Source: Malania oleifera (Eukaryota > Streptophyta > Magnoliopsida > Santalales > Ximeniaceae). From it: a stretch of 64,000 nt of DNA. The DNA lies in assembly GCF_029873635.1 (NCBI RefSeq), contig NC_080421.1:1426001-1490000 (forward strand), read 5' to 3'. Position 1 is the first letter of the stretch. Every line of letters begins with the position of its first letter. Positions 47,838 through 58,635 of this stretch are shown here, in pieces. The position numbers were made by a program, and so were the translations under genes. Below the pieces are notes generated by a model that had not been told where the DNA came from, made no database searches, and saw only the letters and a program-made list of their open reading frames with translations.

Positions 47838-50800
47838 ATGAGTGGATCACACGAGAACAGCAGTCCGGGTTTCAAGAAACCCCAGCAATTTCAAGGTAGA
47901 TGGCTAGATGCAATGAAAACCGTTCACTTCATTTTATCTTCTCATTTAACGTAATGTTCTCCTATAAAGCTTCTAATTCATTTCAACACTTCAATATCAC
48001 CTCCCATTATGGGTTTTCCCCCATTAAATTTAAAAAGGAGGCCCAAGAATGGGAGTTTCAAAGCATAAATTTCAAGGGCCGCAACCCAATCAGCGACGAG
48101 CTCTCAGCAACATTAATCAGAACACCATGGGAGCTACCCTACACCCCTGCACAGAACTGTCAGTGCAATTTTTTTGTTTAGAAGCCTGAAGCTTTTTCTT
48201 TAGCTTTTGTATGAAGCTTGTTGCCAATTTAAATCTTTTCCCATCTCCTTTCAATTAATTCAAGTTTTGTTTTTAATACCTAGGAAAGCTGGACTCCAAG
48301 AAAATAGCTCGATGATTTCAGCTTACAGATCAATAAAAAGGTTGAAAATGACTCTCTTCTATAGCTTCAGTGTTTAATTTCTTTAATGTCTGAGTTGAAT
48401 GCATAGTGGGTCGCTGAATTTTTTCACAATTCTTTCTGATATGGTCACCGTACAATATATGTGTGTGTGTATTTTTCATTATCTCCATTATACAGTCCAA
48501 ATCTTTGTAATTTCAATCCAACGGTTATACCAGGTTTACATGTAAATTGGGACAATTTAGGATTTATGGTGACCACATTGGAAAGAAAAATTTTCAATGA
48601 CCAACACATAACATTTTAAAAATTCAGTAACCAACTGAGAATTGAACTCTTTAATGCTCAGCCAAAATTAATTTCAAATCCTTATTATTTGTGTAGGAAG
48701 TTTGCAGCACAAACAGAATGCAAGCTGTGGCATTTGTCCAATGTAATTTTCTTTCAAGACAATAAAAATGGAAGATTTACTGGTTTAAGCATATTGGACT
48801 GAACTCTTTCTTGGACTAATTATGTTAGCAGGAAACAAAGAGATCAACCTCGTTATTCTCAAATCCAAAAGAGTTGCAAGATTACACAATCATAGATGTC
48901 AAAGAGCACAAGGATGCTACTAATATTCCAGATCCAGTATCTGTAAGGCACATTGGAACAATGCTCAATGGAATAGATCAGACAGTATCATGTTAATTTT
49001 TTTTTGTAATTGGATTTATACTTTTCCTTTTCTTAAGCATATTGTACTGAAGTTTGCCTTGGACTAATTATGTTAACAGGAAACAAAGAGATCGAGATTG
49101 TTATACTGGAACTCAAATGGGACGCAAGATTGCACCATCATAGATGTGGAGGAGTACAAGGATGCGACTAATAATCCAGATACGGTGTCCATAGTGCACA
49201 CCGAGGCAATGCTCAATGAAATTGACACTATGGTGTTGTGTTTTCTTTTCTTTTCTTTCTTTGTTTCTTTCTTTCTTTTTTAATAAGAGCATGGGTTTTG
49301 TAGCCACAAAACATCATTGTCTGTGTTGGTATCCTGAATTGGAATTCTATAGGAAGTTGAGATGGAAGATGTAGCAGAGGAGCCCATTTTGGATATTGAT
49401 AGCTGTGATATGGGAAACCCACTTGCAGTTGTTGAGTATGTAGATGACATTTATGCTTACTATAGGGAAAATGAGGTAAATTCTTTGCTTTATTTACGAA
49501 AGCATCCCTGCTTTCTTTGGAAAAGCTCAAAGTCAAATTCATGGTTTCATTCATAACTTTGTAGTTTTATATGTTCACACTCTTGGACTATACTATTCTA
49601 TACTCTTTGATTGGGAATTGTGTCCTCAAATTAAGTCAATTCTTCTTTGATATGTTATTTATTCAGATTTTAAACTCTAAAATATCTTAGGTTGCTTTGT
49701 GTGAAGAAAATGCATGCTTATGGAATGTCGGTAATAATAGAATGCGATAAAATTGGCAAGTTGTTCAGACGGTTGAACGGGGTTGAAATGGAAGCTACTT
49801 TAACAAATGCATTATTTTTTTTTATGATGCTGTCCCAGTAAGGGAAATTAAAGAGATTAGTGGAAAGTTCTATAAAATATTGGTTACTGTCTATTATTAA
49901 GCAATTATCATCATATGTCAAATTTTATCTCTCCATTCAAATTATACAGCACATCGTTTTGACTAGTTCAATGTAGTTTTGGCCACTGACTTTTTTTAAA
50001 AAAAAAAAAAAAATTTCTATCTTTGTCATCAAATTATTTTCCTAATGTAGTCACCTTACATGCTAAGTTATAACAATGTCAGACAATTTAATTTCTAAAT
50101 CATTGCAATTTCTGTCCAGTGGTTGCACCAAGTTTGCACGTGAATTGCAATGATTTAAAATTTAAAGTGACCGCAATAGAAGAAAAATTTTTTACAGTGA
50201 CAAGGATAAAAATTTTTAAAAAATTCAGCAACCAAAATTGTTTCTACCTTCAATTTGACACCAATGAAAGGATGAGACCCATCCTTAATTTTGAGTTAGT
50301 GAACGGTTGTCGTATTTGTGCAGAATTCAGGTTGTATCTCTTTAAACTATATGGCACACCAATTTGACATCAATTACCAGATGAGGGCTATCCTTATTGA
50401 TTGGCTTATTGAGGTATGTCATTTTGACCCTGATTTGCCTTTTTGGCATAAAATCTTGATGATGCATTTGAACGATCCATGAAAACTAAATCGGTTGTTT
50501 TCAAACCAAATGACCTGAATTTGAAATGAGTTATTTTACTGAATGCAAGTACAATGTTTAGGATTCAATGAAATGACTTCATTGATTTCTCACCTTTGTT
50601 TCTGGAGTATCCTATTTTACTGCTATGATTCCATTTCTGTTGATGGAGTTGAGCCTTGAATGCTACCATTAACAGAATGAAATGGTGGCATTTGACTGTT
50701 ATCATTCACACACACTTCGATCATCGATCCATGAAAACTAAATCGGTTGTTTTCAAACCAAATGACCTGAATTTGAAATGAGTTATTTTACTGAATGCAA

Positions 50801-52379
50801 GTACAATGTTTAGGATTCAATGAAATGACTTCATTGATTTCTCACCTTTGTTTCTGGAGTATCCTATTTTACTGCTATGATTCCATTTCTGTTGATGGAG
50901 TTGAGCCTTGAATGCTACCATTAACAGAATGAAATGGTGGCATTTGACTGTTATCATTCACACACACTTCGATCATCAACTAGCTTCTCTTCGTCAATCT
51001 CTGAATCTCCTCTTTTTGAATCTTCAACTCTGTTGCACAGACTGCTAATTGGTTCATTTGAATATTAATAGGTGCACTGCAAGTTTCAGCTCATGGAGGA
51101 AACTCTGTTCCTTACCATCAATCTTATTGATAGGTTCTTAGAGTGCCAAGCAGTTGTCAGAAAGAAGCTTCAACTAGTTGGAGTTACAGCCATGCTATTA
51201 GCATGCAAGTATGAGGAGGTTTCTGCCCTGGTGGTGGAGGACATGGTTTTGATTACAGACGAGGCTTACACAAAAAAGGAAGTCTTGGATATGGTGTTTC
51301 TCCTCTTCATATGGGTTATCCCTTTTTTTTCTTCCTTTCTCTTCTTCCTCTGAATATTTATACCAATTTTCTATGCCTTGTAGGAGAAACTAATGTTGAG
51401 GAAGCTGCAGTTCAATATGTCAGTTCCAACCCCCTATGTGTTCTTGACAAGATTCCTTAAGGCAGCTCAATCTGACAAAAAGGTTGCGTAATCACCTTGT
51501 TTAAATTATGCTTTTCGAGGATACACATGCACGTGCATATTGAATTAAGATGTTGTCTATTGTCTTTTACTTTGAGAATTGATTGGTTGAATTCAAAGAA
51601 AAAAAGGACTTTTTTTGTCTACCTTAATCTACCTTCCCTTATTTTTATTTCTACTTTATAAGTTTTTGGTCTACCTTAATCAACCTTTCTTTATTTTTAT
51701 TTTCTACTTTATTTTATATCGGTAACATATTAATAACTCAATCAAAACGCAAGTATCTCCAAGAATAAAATGTTTTGTTATGCTTAATAGATAATATCTT
51801 CAGCTTGGTTTTTATCTGTGGATTCTGCCCTTTATTTGGGTAATTTTTTCGTTGCTGAACTGCCCTAAACTATGCTTTTTTGAATATATTTGCATTTGTG
51901 TGTGTAAATCAAGATGATGTTGACGAGGTAATATTAATACAGCTTGAGCTTCTGTCGTTCTTCATAGCTGAGCTCTGCCTGGTAGAGTATGAAATGCTCA
52001 AGTTTCCACCGTCTTTGCTAGCTGCAGCAGCACTTTACACTGCTCAGTGCAGTCTTTATAGGTCTAAGCAATGGTCTAGAACGATTGAGTGGCATACTAA
52101 CTACTCTGAAACCCAGCTCCTGTGAGTTGTTCCTGCATTTTCTCTTTCTCCATCTTCATTTTCATGACAGACAATATAACTGGACTACGCCCATCTCCAA
52201 AATGGGTGCTGTTTCTTCCTATACATACAAACAGGGAATGCTCCAGAATGATGGTCACTTTCCATCAGAAGGCTGGACTAGGGAAACTCACTGCAGTGCA
52301 CAGGAAGTACAGTCTGTGTGAGTTCAGGGGGGTGGCAAAATCTGAACCAGCCCAGTTCCTCTTGGATCATGAACGCTGA
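47838..52379 (+). CDS. CYCB2: B2-type mitotic cyclin, 12 exons
   Basis: Exons that keep frame are 47838-47895, 48077-48158, 48284-48340, 48697-48742, 48832-48942, 49080-49232, 49353-49475, 50324-50413, 51072-51293, 51384-51482, 51943-52121 and 52235-52379 (stop TGA). All junctions have GT and AG. They encode about 454 residues, or 417 if the fifth exon is skipped. A destruction box RRALSNINQ begins near residue 26. The segments [17 protein letters not shown] and [13 protein letters not shown] precede the cyclin box, where [11 protein letters not shown] is clear, followed by [18 protein letters not shown] and LLACKYEEV. The C-terminal cyclin fold follows ([17 protein letters not shown]), ending FLLDHER. 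It should activate a B-type CDK at G2/M. The start was chosen because [11 protein letters not shown] resembles the family N-terminus and the phase into exon 2 is correct. Exon 4 and its donor are the least certain. Confidence 0.88.
48785..49285 (+). repeat. Tandem duplication of a CYCB2 exon
   Basis: Two units of about 248 bp each carry the intron end TTGGACTAATTATGTTA(A/G)CAG and then a phase-0 exon starting GAAACAAAGAGATC. The first exon (48832-48942) ends at a GTAAGG donor where the second has ATAGTG and continues to 49232. Both encode a TIIDV core. The duplication is also in the right arm, so it is older than the inverted duplication. Confidence 0.8.
50473..50976 (+). repeat. Perfect 252-bp tandem repeat in CYCB2 intron 7
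   Basis: 50473-50724 and 50725-50976 appear identical base for base. The unit starts CGATCCATGAAAACTAAATC. The right arm has a single copy at about 53510-53765. This implies a recent tandem duplication or an assembly duplication. Confidence 0.85.
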
Positions 52380-52834
52380 CCAGAAGGTCTAGAACATATT
52401 GAGTGATTAGTTTCACCTTTTTGTGGTTTTGGTTGTTTTTTCTTGCTACAACTGCAACTCAGGTTGCCTGAAATTGAAAACTGAATCAACTGACACTTTG
52501 TGGATTTCTGCTGTTGCTGTTTGGCTGAAGCCCACAATCCATCTCAGTTGTTTGGTTTGCAAGAACAGATTGGCATCTTTTGGTTTCTTTCCCTTTGCCA
52601 ATGTTCTATTATCTTGAACCTAATGTAGAAAATGTGTTCTGATGGATGATGAGAATGATAACGAAAGCTCAAGTCCTACTGCATCTATATTATTTTTCTC
52701 TTTCCTTTTTTTTCAGATTGAAATTTTAAGAAAAAAGTTACAAAATATTGGGAACTATGCTACTTCAAAATTGTGATGATGATGATTTTTTCCGCTCAAG
52801 TTTTTTAATCAAAGCAACATTATTTAAATATGCT
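52380..52834 (+). other. 3' UTR and downstream of CYCB2
   Basis: Transcript-like T-rich sequence follows the stop codon. There is no further exon. Confidence 0.4.
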
Positions 52835-52837
52835 TTA

Positions 52838-53139
52838 GGGCCCATTTGGAACTTGGAAAATATTAGGACAAGGAAAAGAAAATTTTTAAGGAATTTACAT
52901 TTTTATGTTTGGTTATCGAGGAAAGTAAGAAATAAAATGAAAAATATATTAAATTTATGAACAAAATTTTAATTGTATACATAATTAATATTTATATTTT
53001 CTTAATTTTCAATTGTATAAAAATAAACTTTCATTTTTAATAAAAGTTAACATCAAAAGAAAATACAATGAAAAATCATACCTCCTTATTTTCTTTTCGT
53101 TTCCTTTTTTCGAATAAAATTCTTGATCTAAATGGAACC
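52838..53139. mobile_element. PIF/Harbinger-type MITE
   Basis: The ends are GGGCCCATTTGGAACTTGG and, on the minus strand, GGTTCCATTTAGATCAAG. The 3-bp word TTA flanks it (52835-52837 and 53140-53142). It is 302 bp, non-coding and related to the MITE at 46143-46462. Confidence 0.75.
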
Positions 53140-54857
53140 TTAAACTTAAATTTTATTCAAAATTCTTGGAAAATGCAATGAAAAATCAGTTACCATATCC
53201 AAGAATTCCTTTTTTGTGTAAGCCTCGTCTGTAATTAAAACCATGTCCTCCACCACCAGGACAGAAACCTCCTCATACTTGCATGCTAGTAGTATGGCTA
53301 TAACTCCAACTAGTTGAAGCTTCTTTCTGACCACTGCTCGGCACTCTAAGAACCTGTCAATAAGATTGATGGTAAGGAACAAAGTTTCCTCCATGAGCTT
53401 AAACTTGCAGTGCACCTATTAATATTCAAATGAATCAATTAGCAGTCTGCGCAATAGAGTCGAAGATTCAAAAAGAGAAGATCCAAAGATTGACAAAGAG
53501 AAGCTAGTTGATAATCGAAGTATGCGTGAAGTGTAACAGTCCAATGCCACCATTTCATTCTGTCAATGGTAGCATTCAAGGCTCAAATCCATCAACAGAA
53601 ATGGAATCATAGCAGTAAAATAGGACACTCCAGAAACAAAGGTGAAAAATCAATGAAGTCATTTCATTGAATCCTAAACATTGTACTTGCATTCAGTAAA
53701 ATAACTCATTTCAAATCCATGTCATTTGGTTTGAAAACCACTGATTTAGTTTTCATGGATTGTTCAAATGCATCATCAAGATTTTCTGCCTAAAAAGCAA
53801 ATCTGGGTCAAAATGACATACCTCAATAAGCCAGTCAATAAGGATAGCCCTCATCTGGTAATTGATATCAAATTGGTGTGCCATATAGTTTAAAGAGATA
53901 CAACCTGAATTCTGCACAATACGACAACCGTTCACTAACTCAAAATTAAGGATTGGTCTCATCCTTTCATTGGTGTCAAATTGAAGGCAGACACAATTTT
54001 TGTGACTAAAATTTTCAAATTTTTTTATCCTAGTCACTGTAAATTTTTTTTTTTTTCTATTGTGGTCACTCTACATTTTAAATCATTGCAATTCACGTGC
54101 AAACCTGGTGCAACCAATGGACAGAAATTGCAATGATTTAGAAATTAAATTGTTCGACATTGTTATAACTTAGTATATATGGTGATTACATTAGGAAAAT
54201 AATTTAATGACCAAGATAGAAAACTTAAAAAAAGAAAAAAAATTCAGTTGCCAAATTACATTGAACTCGTCAAAATGATGTGCTGTATATTTTTTATGGA
54301 GAGATAAAATTCGACGTATGACCATAATTGCTCAATAATAGACACTAACCAATATTTTATAGAACTTCCCACTAACTTCTTTAATTTTCCTTACAGGGAC
54401 AGCATCATAAAAAAAAAAAAAAAAAAGCATTTGTTAAGGTAGCGTCCATTTCCACCCTATTCAACTGTCTGAACAACTTGCCAATTTCATCACATTTTAT
54501 TATTACTGACACTCCATAAGAATGCATTTGCTTCACTCAAAGCAACCTAAGATATTTTAGAGCTTAAAATCTGAATAAAAAACATATCAAAGAAGAATTG
54601 ACTTAATTTGAGGACACAATTCCCAATCAAAGAGTATGGAATAGTATAGTCCAAGAGTGTGAACATATAAAACTACAAAGTTATGAATGAAACCATGAAT
54701 TTGACTTTGAGCTTTTCCAAAGAAAGCAGGCACACTTTCGTAAATAAAGCAAAGAATTTACCTCATTTTCCCTATAGTAAGCATAAATTTCTTCTACATA
54801 CTCAACAACTGCAAGTGGGTTTCCCATATCACAGCTATCAATATCCAAAATGAGTTC

Positions 54858-55244
54858 TGTTAGGACCCTGTGAGCATCCAGAAGAAAGTGACACCAAGAA
54901 ATTTACGTGGTTCGGTAAAAAATGACATACGTCCACGGAGCACACACCAAAATTATTCACTAACTCGCCGGATATGTTACAATTCTCTCTCTCTCTCTCT
55001 CTTCCTCCCTTCTTCCTCTCAGCACTCTCTGTGCTCTCTCTGCACTGTGCTGTGCTGTGTAGTTGTTGTATCCACAGCCCTCTTTATATAGGCTTGGAAT
55101 TTACATCATGATTAAATACAAATCAATTACAAATTAATCACAAATTGGAAGTTTATAATCAAGAGATAAATCGAGAATAAATTCACACGTTTTCTGACTC
55201 AGCTCAATGCGTCTCCAGCTGTGTTTCTGGCTCCATCTCTAACA
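54858..55244 (-). mobile_element. Solo Copia-type LTR inside the CYCB2 pseudogene
   Basis: The insert starts TGTTAGGACCCTG and ends CATCTCTAACA. It contains TTACGTGGTTCGG and CGTCCACGGAG, words shared with the Copia LTRs at 34885 and 38911, which suggests the same general group and a minus orientation. The flanking words AGTTC and GGTTC agree at four of five positions, as a target duplication would after one change. It lies in an exon, so it arrived after or while the copy was already dispensable. Confidence 0.75.
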
Positions 55245-56138
55245 GGTTCCTCTGCTACATCTTTCATCTCAACTTTCTACAGAATTCCAATTCAGGATAC
55301 CAACACAGACATGATGTTTTGTGGCTATTATTAAAAAAGAAAGAAAGAAAGAGAAGAAAAGAAAACACAACACCATAGTGTCAATTTTATTGAGCATTGC
55401 CTCGGTGTGCATTACGGACACTATATCTGCAATATTAGTTGCATCCCTGTACTCCTCCACATCTATGACGGTGCAATCTTGCGTCCCATTTGGGTTCTAG
55501 TGTTACAATCTCGATCTCTTTGTTTCCTGATAACATGATTAGTCCAAGGCAAACTTCAGTACAACATGGTTAAGAAAAGGGAAAGGATAAGTTGAATTAC
55601 GAAAAAAAAAAAAGAAAGATAAAGAAACAATATACTGTCTGATCTATTCCATTGAGCATTGTTCCAGTGTGCCTTACAGATACTGGATCTGGAATAGTAG
55701 TAGCATCCTTGTGCTCTTCGACATCTATGATTGTGTAATCTAGCATCTCATTTGGATTCCAAAATAACAAGGTTGATCTCTTTGTTTCCTGCTAACATAA
55801 TTAGTCCAAGAAAGAGTTCGGTCCAATATGCTTAAACCAGTAAATCTTCCATTTTTATTGTCTTGAAGGAAATTTACATTGGACAAATGCCACAGCTTGC
55901 ATTCTGTTTGTGTTACACAAATAATAAGGATTTGAAATTAATTTTGGCTGAGCATTAAGGAGTTCAATTCTCATGTTGGTTACTGAATTTTTTAAAATGT
56001 TCTGTGTTGGTCATTGTAAATTGTTCTTTCTAATGCGGTCACCATAAATCCTAAATTGTCCCAATTTACATGTAAACATGGTATAACCATTGGATTGAAA
56101 TTACAAATATTTAGATTATACAATGGAGATATTGAAAA

Positions 56139-56140
<2 letters not shown>

Positions 56141-56170
<30 letters not shown>
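56141..56170. repeat. AC microsatellite
   Basis: A run of about 15 AC units lies in the pseudogene. The functional copy has only a short GT run at the matching place near 48460. Confidence 0.8.
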
Positions 56171-56172
<2 letters not shown>

Positions 56173-57224
56173 TGTACGGCGACCATATCAGAAAAGATTG
56201 TGAAAAAAATCAGCGACCCACTATGCATTCAATTGAGACATTAAAGAAATTAACAATGAATCTATAGAAGAGAAGTCATTTTCAACCTTTTTATTGATCT
56301 GTTAGCTGAAATCATCGAGCTATTTTCCTGGAGTCCAGCTTTCCTAGGTTTTAAAAACAAAACTTGAATTAATTGAAAGGAGATGGGAAAAGATTCAAAT
56401 TGGCAACAAGGTTCATGCAAAAGCTAAAGAAAAAGCTTCAGACTTTTAAACATAAAAATTGCACTGACAGTTCTGTGCAGGGGTGTAGGGTAGCTCCCAT
56501 GGTGTTCTGATTAATGTTGCTGAGAGCTCATCGCTGATTGGGTTGCGGCCCTTGAAATATATGAGGTCCATGGTTGTAAGCTATTCGACTGGCCTAGCTT
56601 TCGCATGTTCAAATTTGTTCATTAAATTTTGAACGAAATTTGAGTTTGAGTAGTTTAGTGCAAATGAATGAGTTCACGACTCTCATCGAACCGAATTACT
56701 GAGATACTAATAATTTGATTTATTTGAAACTTCTCATTTTAAAATATAAGAGGTTTTTGTAACCAAAAAAATTGAAAAGTGACTCTTACTTATACTTTAT
56801 TAAAGGTTTTTTGCCTATCAAGTTAGTCTATGAACCTTTCCCGTTAATTTTATAACTAAATTAATGCTATTGAGTTTGATCTAAATAATTCTAAGCACAA
56901 ATAGTCTTTACTTTTAAGCTCATTGCAGTTTATCAAGTCTAATTCGACCTTATTAAACTAATCCCATAAATGATTCTAATTCGCACTTATTGAAGAGGCC
57001 TAAACTAAGCTATAATCAAATTGCTCATGAGTCGAAGCGAGTTGAGTCTATTAATGTTCAAGATTGGCTTGTTTACCAAACAAGCTATAAAATTGTACTA
57101 GATAATTACTCATTAATATAATGAAAGAGCTCTTATCATGTCGGATCATTTGCAACCTTAATCTAGTATCTTTCATCCAGCTCAAGTTCAGTTTAAAATA
57201 AAATAGGTGAAATTTAATTGAATT

Positions 57225-58066
57225 TGATACACCCAAAATTGATAGGAATACTCTTAGGGTTGAGCAATTATAAGACTAACATTTGATGTCTCACGTAACC
57301 ACCCTTAAGTAACCCATAACCCTAAGCTTAATGGTACGGTTACAAGAGAGCTACTATTGATGTCTCGCATAACTCCCACTAAATAATCAACAATCCCCGG
57401 TGTGGTTACGGAGACTGCAATTGATGGCTTACATAAACCACTCATGAATTGCTTGTAACCCCTTAGACATAAAGGTACCTCATGAATGTCAAACTGAAGG
57501 AGGGTTTGCCTTCACTACTATTAAAAAAGGGTCACAGGGAGAGGTAAAACTTATTCTCACTCATTCATATTTACTATTGCAACCTAGAGCCTCCCACAAT
57601 TCCTAACTTAGGCATCAAAGTGATCTCTCGGGGTGCACCTTGAGTCCTTCAAACCATTCTTATTTGTTTCTTTTCAGGTGATCGTGATTAAGGAACGATT
57701 CGTGAAAGTTGTTCAATTTTTGGCAGTAACAGTTGACGCTGTCTGTGGGAACCCTTGGGAGGTTGTCTATCCTTGATCATGAGCACAAGAAGGAGTCAAA
57801 CTGATCTTAAAAGGGAAATTTTGAGGGGCTTGGATGAAGCGGCCAAGGAAGGGAAGGAAGCAACCCATAGAATCACGGTGCGTGAACCCCAGTGGCCTCC
57901 CAATGGCATGAATCCCAATAACGCAACTCCCAAGTATGCGAATCCCAACAGTGTGGACCAACATACCTAGACCAATAATGACCCATCTGATGAGCATTGC
58001 TCATGAGGCCCTAAAAACTTGTCCACTTGATGAGCTTAGCTCATGAGGCACAAAGAAGTAAGCAAG
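57225..58066 (+). mobile_element. 5' end of a Tat-type Gypsy element
   Basis: A possible LTR of about 0.5 kb runs from TGATACACCC (57225) to CAGTAACA (57731). It is followed by GTTGACGCTGTCTGTGGGAA, a diverged form of the TTGGCGCCGTCTGTGGGAA region typical of Tat-lineage elements. A short gag-like frame starts at 57779 (MSTRRSQTDLKREILRGLD). The fragment ends where the second Tekay-type LTR starts. It is broken and only its 5' end is present. Confidence 0.6.
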
Positions 58067-58635
58067 TGTAACGACCCCAAAATCCTGCTATATTTTTTTT
58101 TCCACATAATAATAAACTTTGATACCATATCAAAATAACAAAATCAACCCGGACCCAGAATGGGTACCAGGGAAATACATGTCCATACTTATATGCTATT
58201 TATGTACTGGAAAACATGAAATACCCAAACCTTATATAAAATACCAGAGTTCTATTGTATCAATAAACACTCATATACATCCCAAAAAAAAAAAACAATA
58301 AATATCCTAGGGACACACCCAAAATCCATTCCCCAACTCAAGCTCTTACCCTGCAACTAGGGTAGTACTAAAACCTCCTCTACCTCGGAGCTCACTTCGC
58401 TCGTTCGTTTGGATTTCCTATATGTTTAAATTTTCTAGGGTGAGACACCTCTCAGTAAGTGGGATAGGTTAACATCAGTGTGTGGCACATGAGTTCTATT
58501 GTGTTATAATCATATACTGTACATAATTAATTGTAACATATTTAACTGTATCTGATAAGTTAGGAAAAATTTGTACTTATACTTATAAATCTGGTAATTC
58601 ATATTTAATTACTCAACATAAGCATACAGTATAAT

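Larger units (their letters stand above)
46490..51293 (+). repeat. Left arm of a large inverted duplication
   Basis: This arm matches, in reverse complement, 53194-57219. The match runs from a hAT-like remnant (46550-47200) through the CYCB2 exons up to the last base of exon 8. The left arm alone has the promoter and exon 1 region (about 47213-48070) and a tandem 252-bp repeat in intron 7. The spacer between the arms is about 1.9 kb and holds exons 9-11 and a MITE. Confidence 0.85.
53194..56550 (-). pseudogene. CYCB2 pseudogene, inverted copy
   Basis: On the minus strand it carries counterparts of exons 2 (56469-56550), 3, 4, both duplicated exons, 6 or its equivalent (54764-55276, split by a solo LTR), 8 (53822-53911) and 9 (53194-53415) in the 12-exon count. 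The last two are still open and read [20 protein letters not shown] and [18 protein letters not shown]. It has no promoter, no first exon and none of the last three exons. The exon 4 acceptor and KFAA codons are missing, and the second duplicated exon has an in-frame stop soon after ETKRSRL. It cannot encode a cyclin, though it could be transcribed as part of a hairpin. Confidence 0.88.
53194..57219 (-). repeat. Right arm of the large inverted duplication
   Basis: This is the reverse complement partner of 46490-51293. It is interrupted by a solo LTR at 54858-55244 and ends next to a Tat-type LTR at 57225. Compared with the left arm it lacks about 850 bp around the promoter and exon 1; the junction is near 56555-56580. 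Confidence 0.85.

Noticed and set aside
49228-49554. Minus-strand 108-codon frame
   Set aside because: It is a shadow of CYCB2 exons and introns on the opposite strand.
57779-57970. Short frame as a possible host gene
   Set aside because: It directly follows a Tat-type primer-site region and looks like the start of a Gypsy gag.
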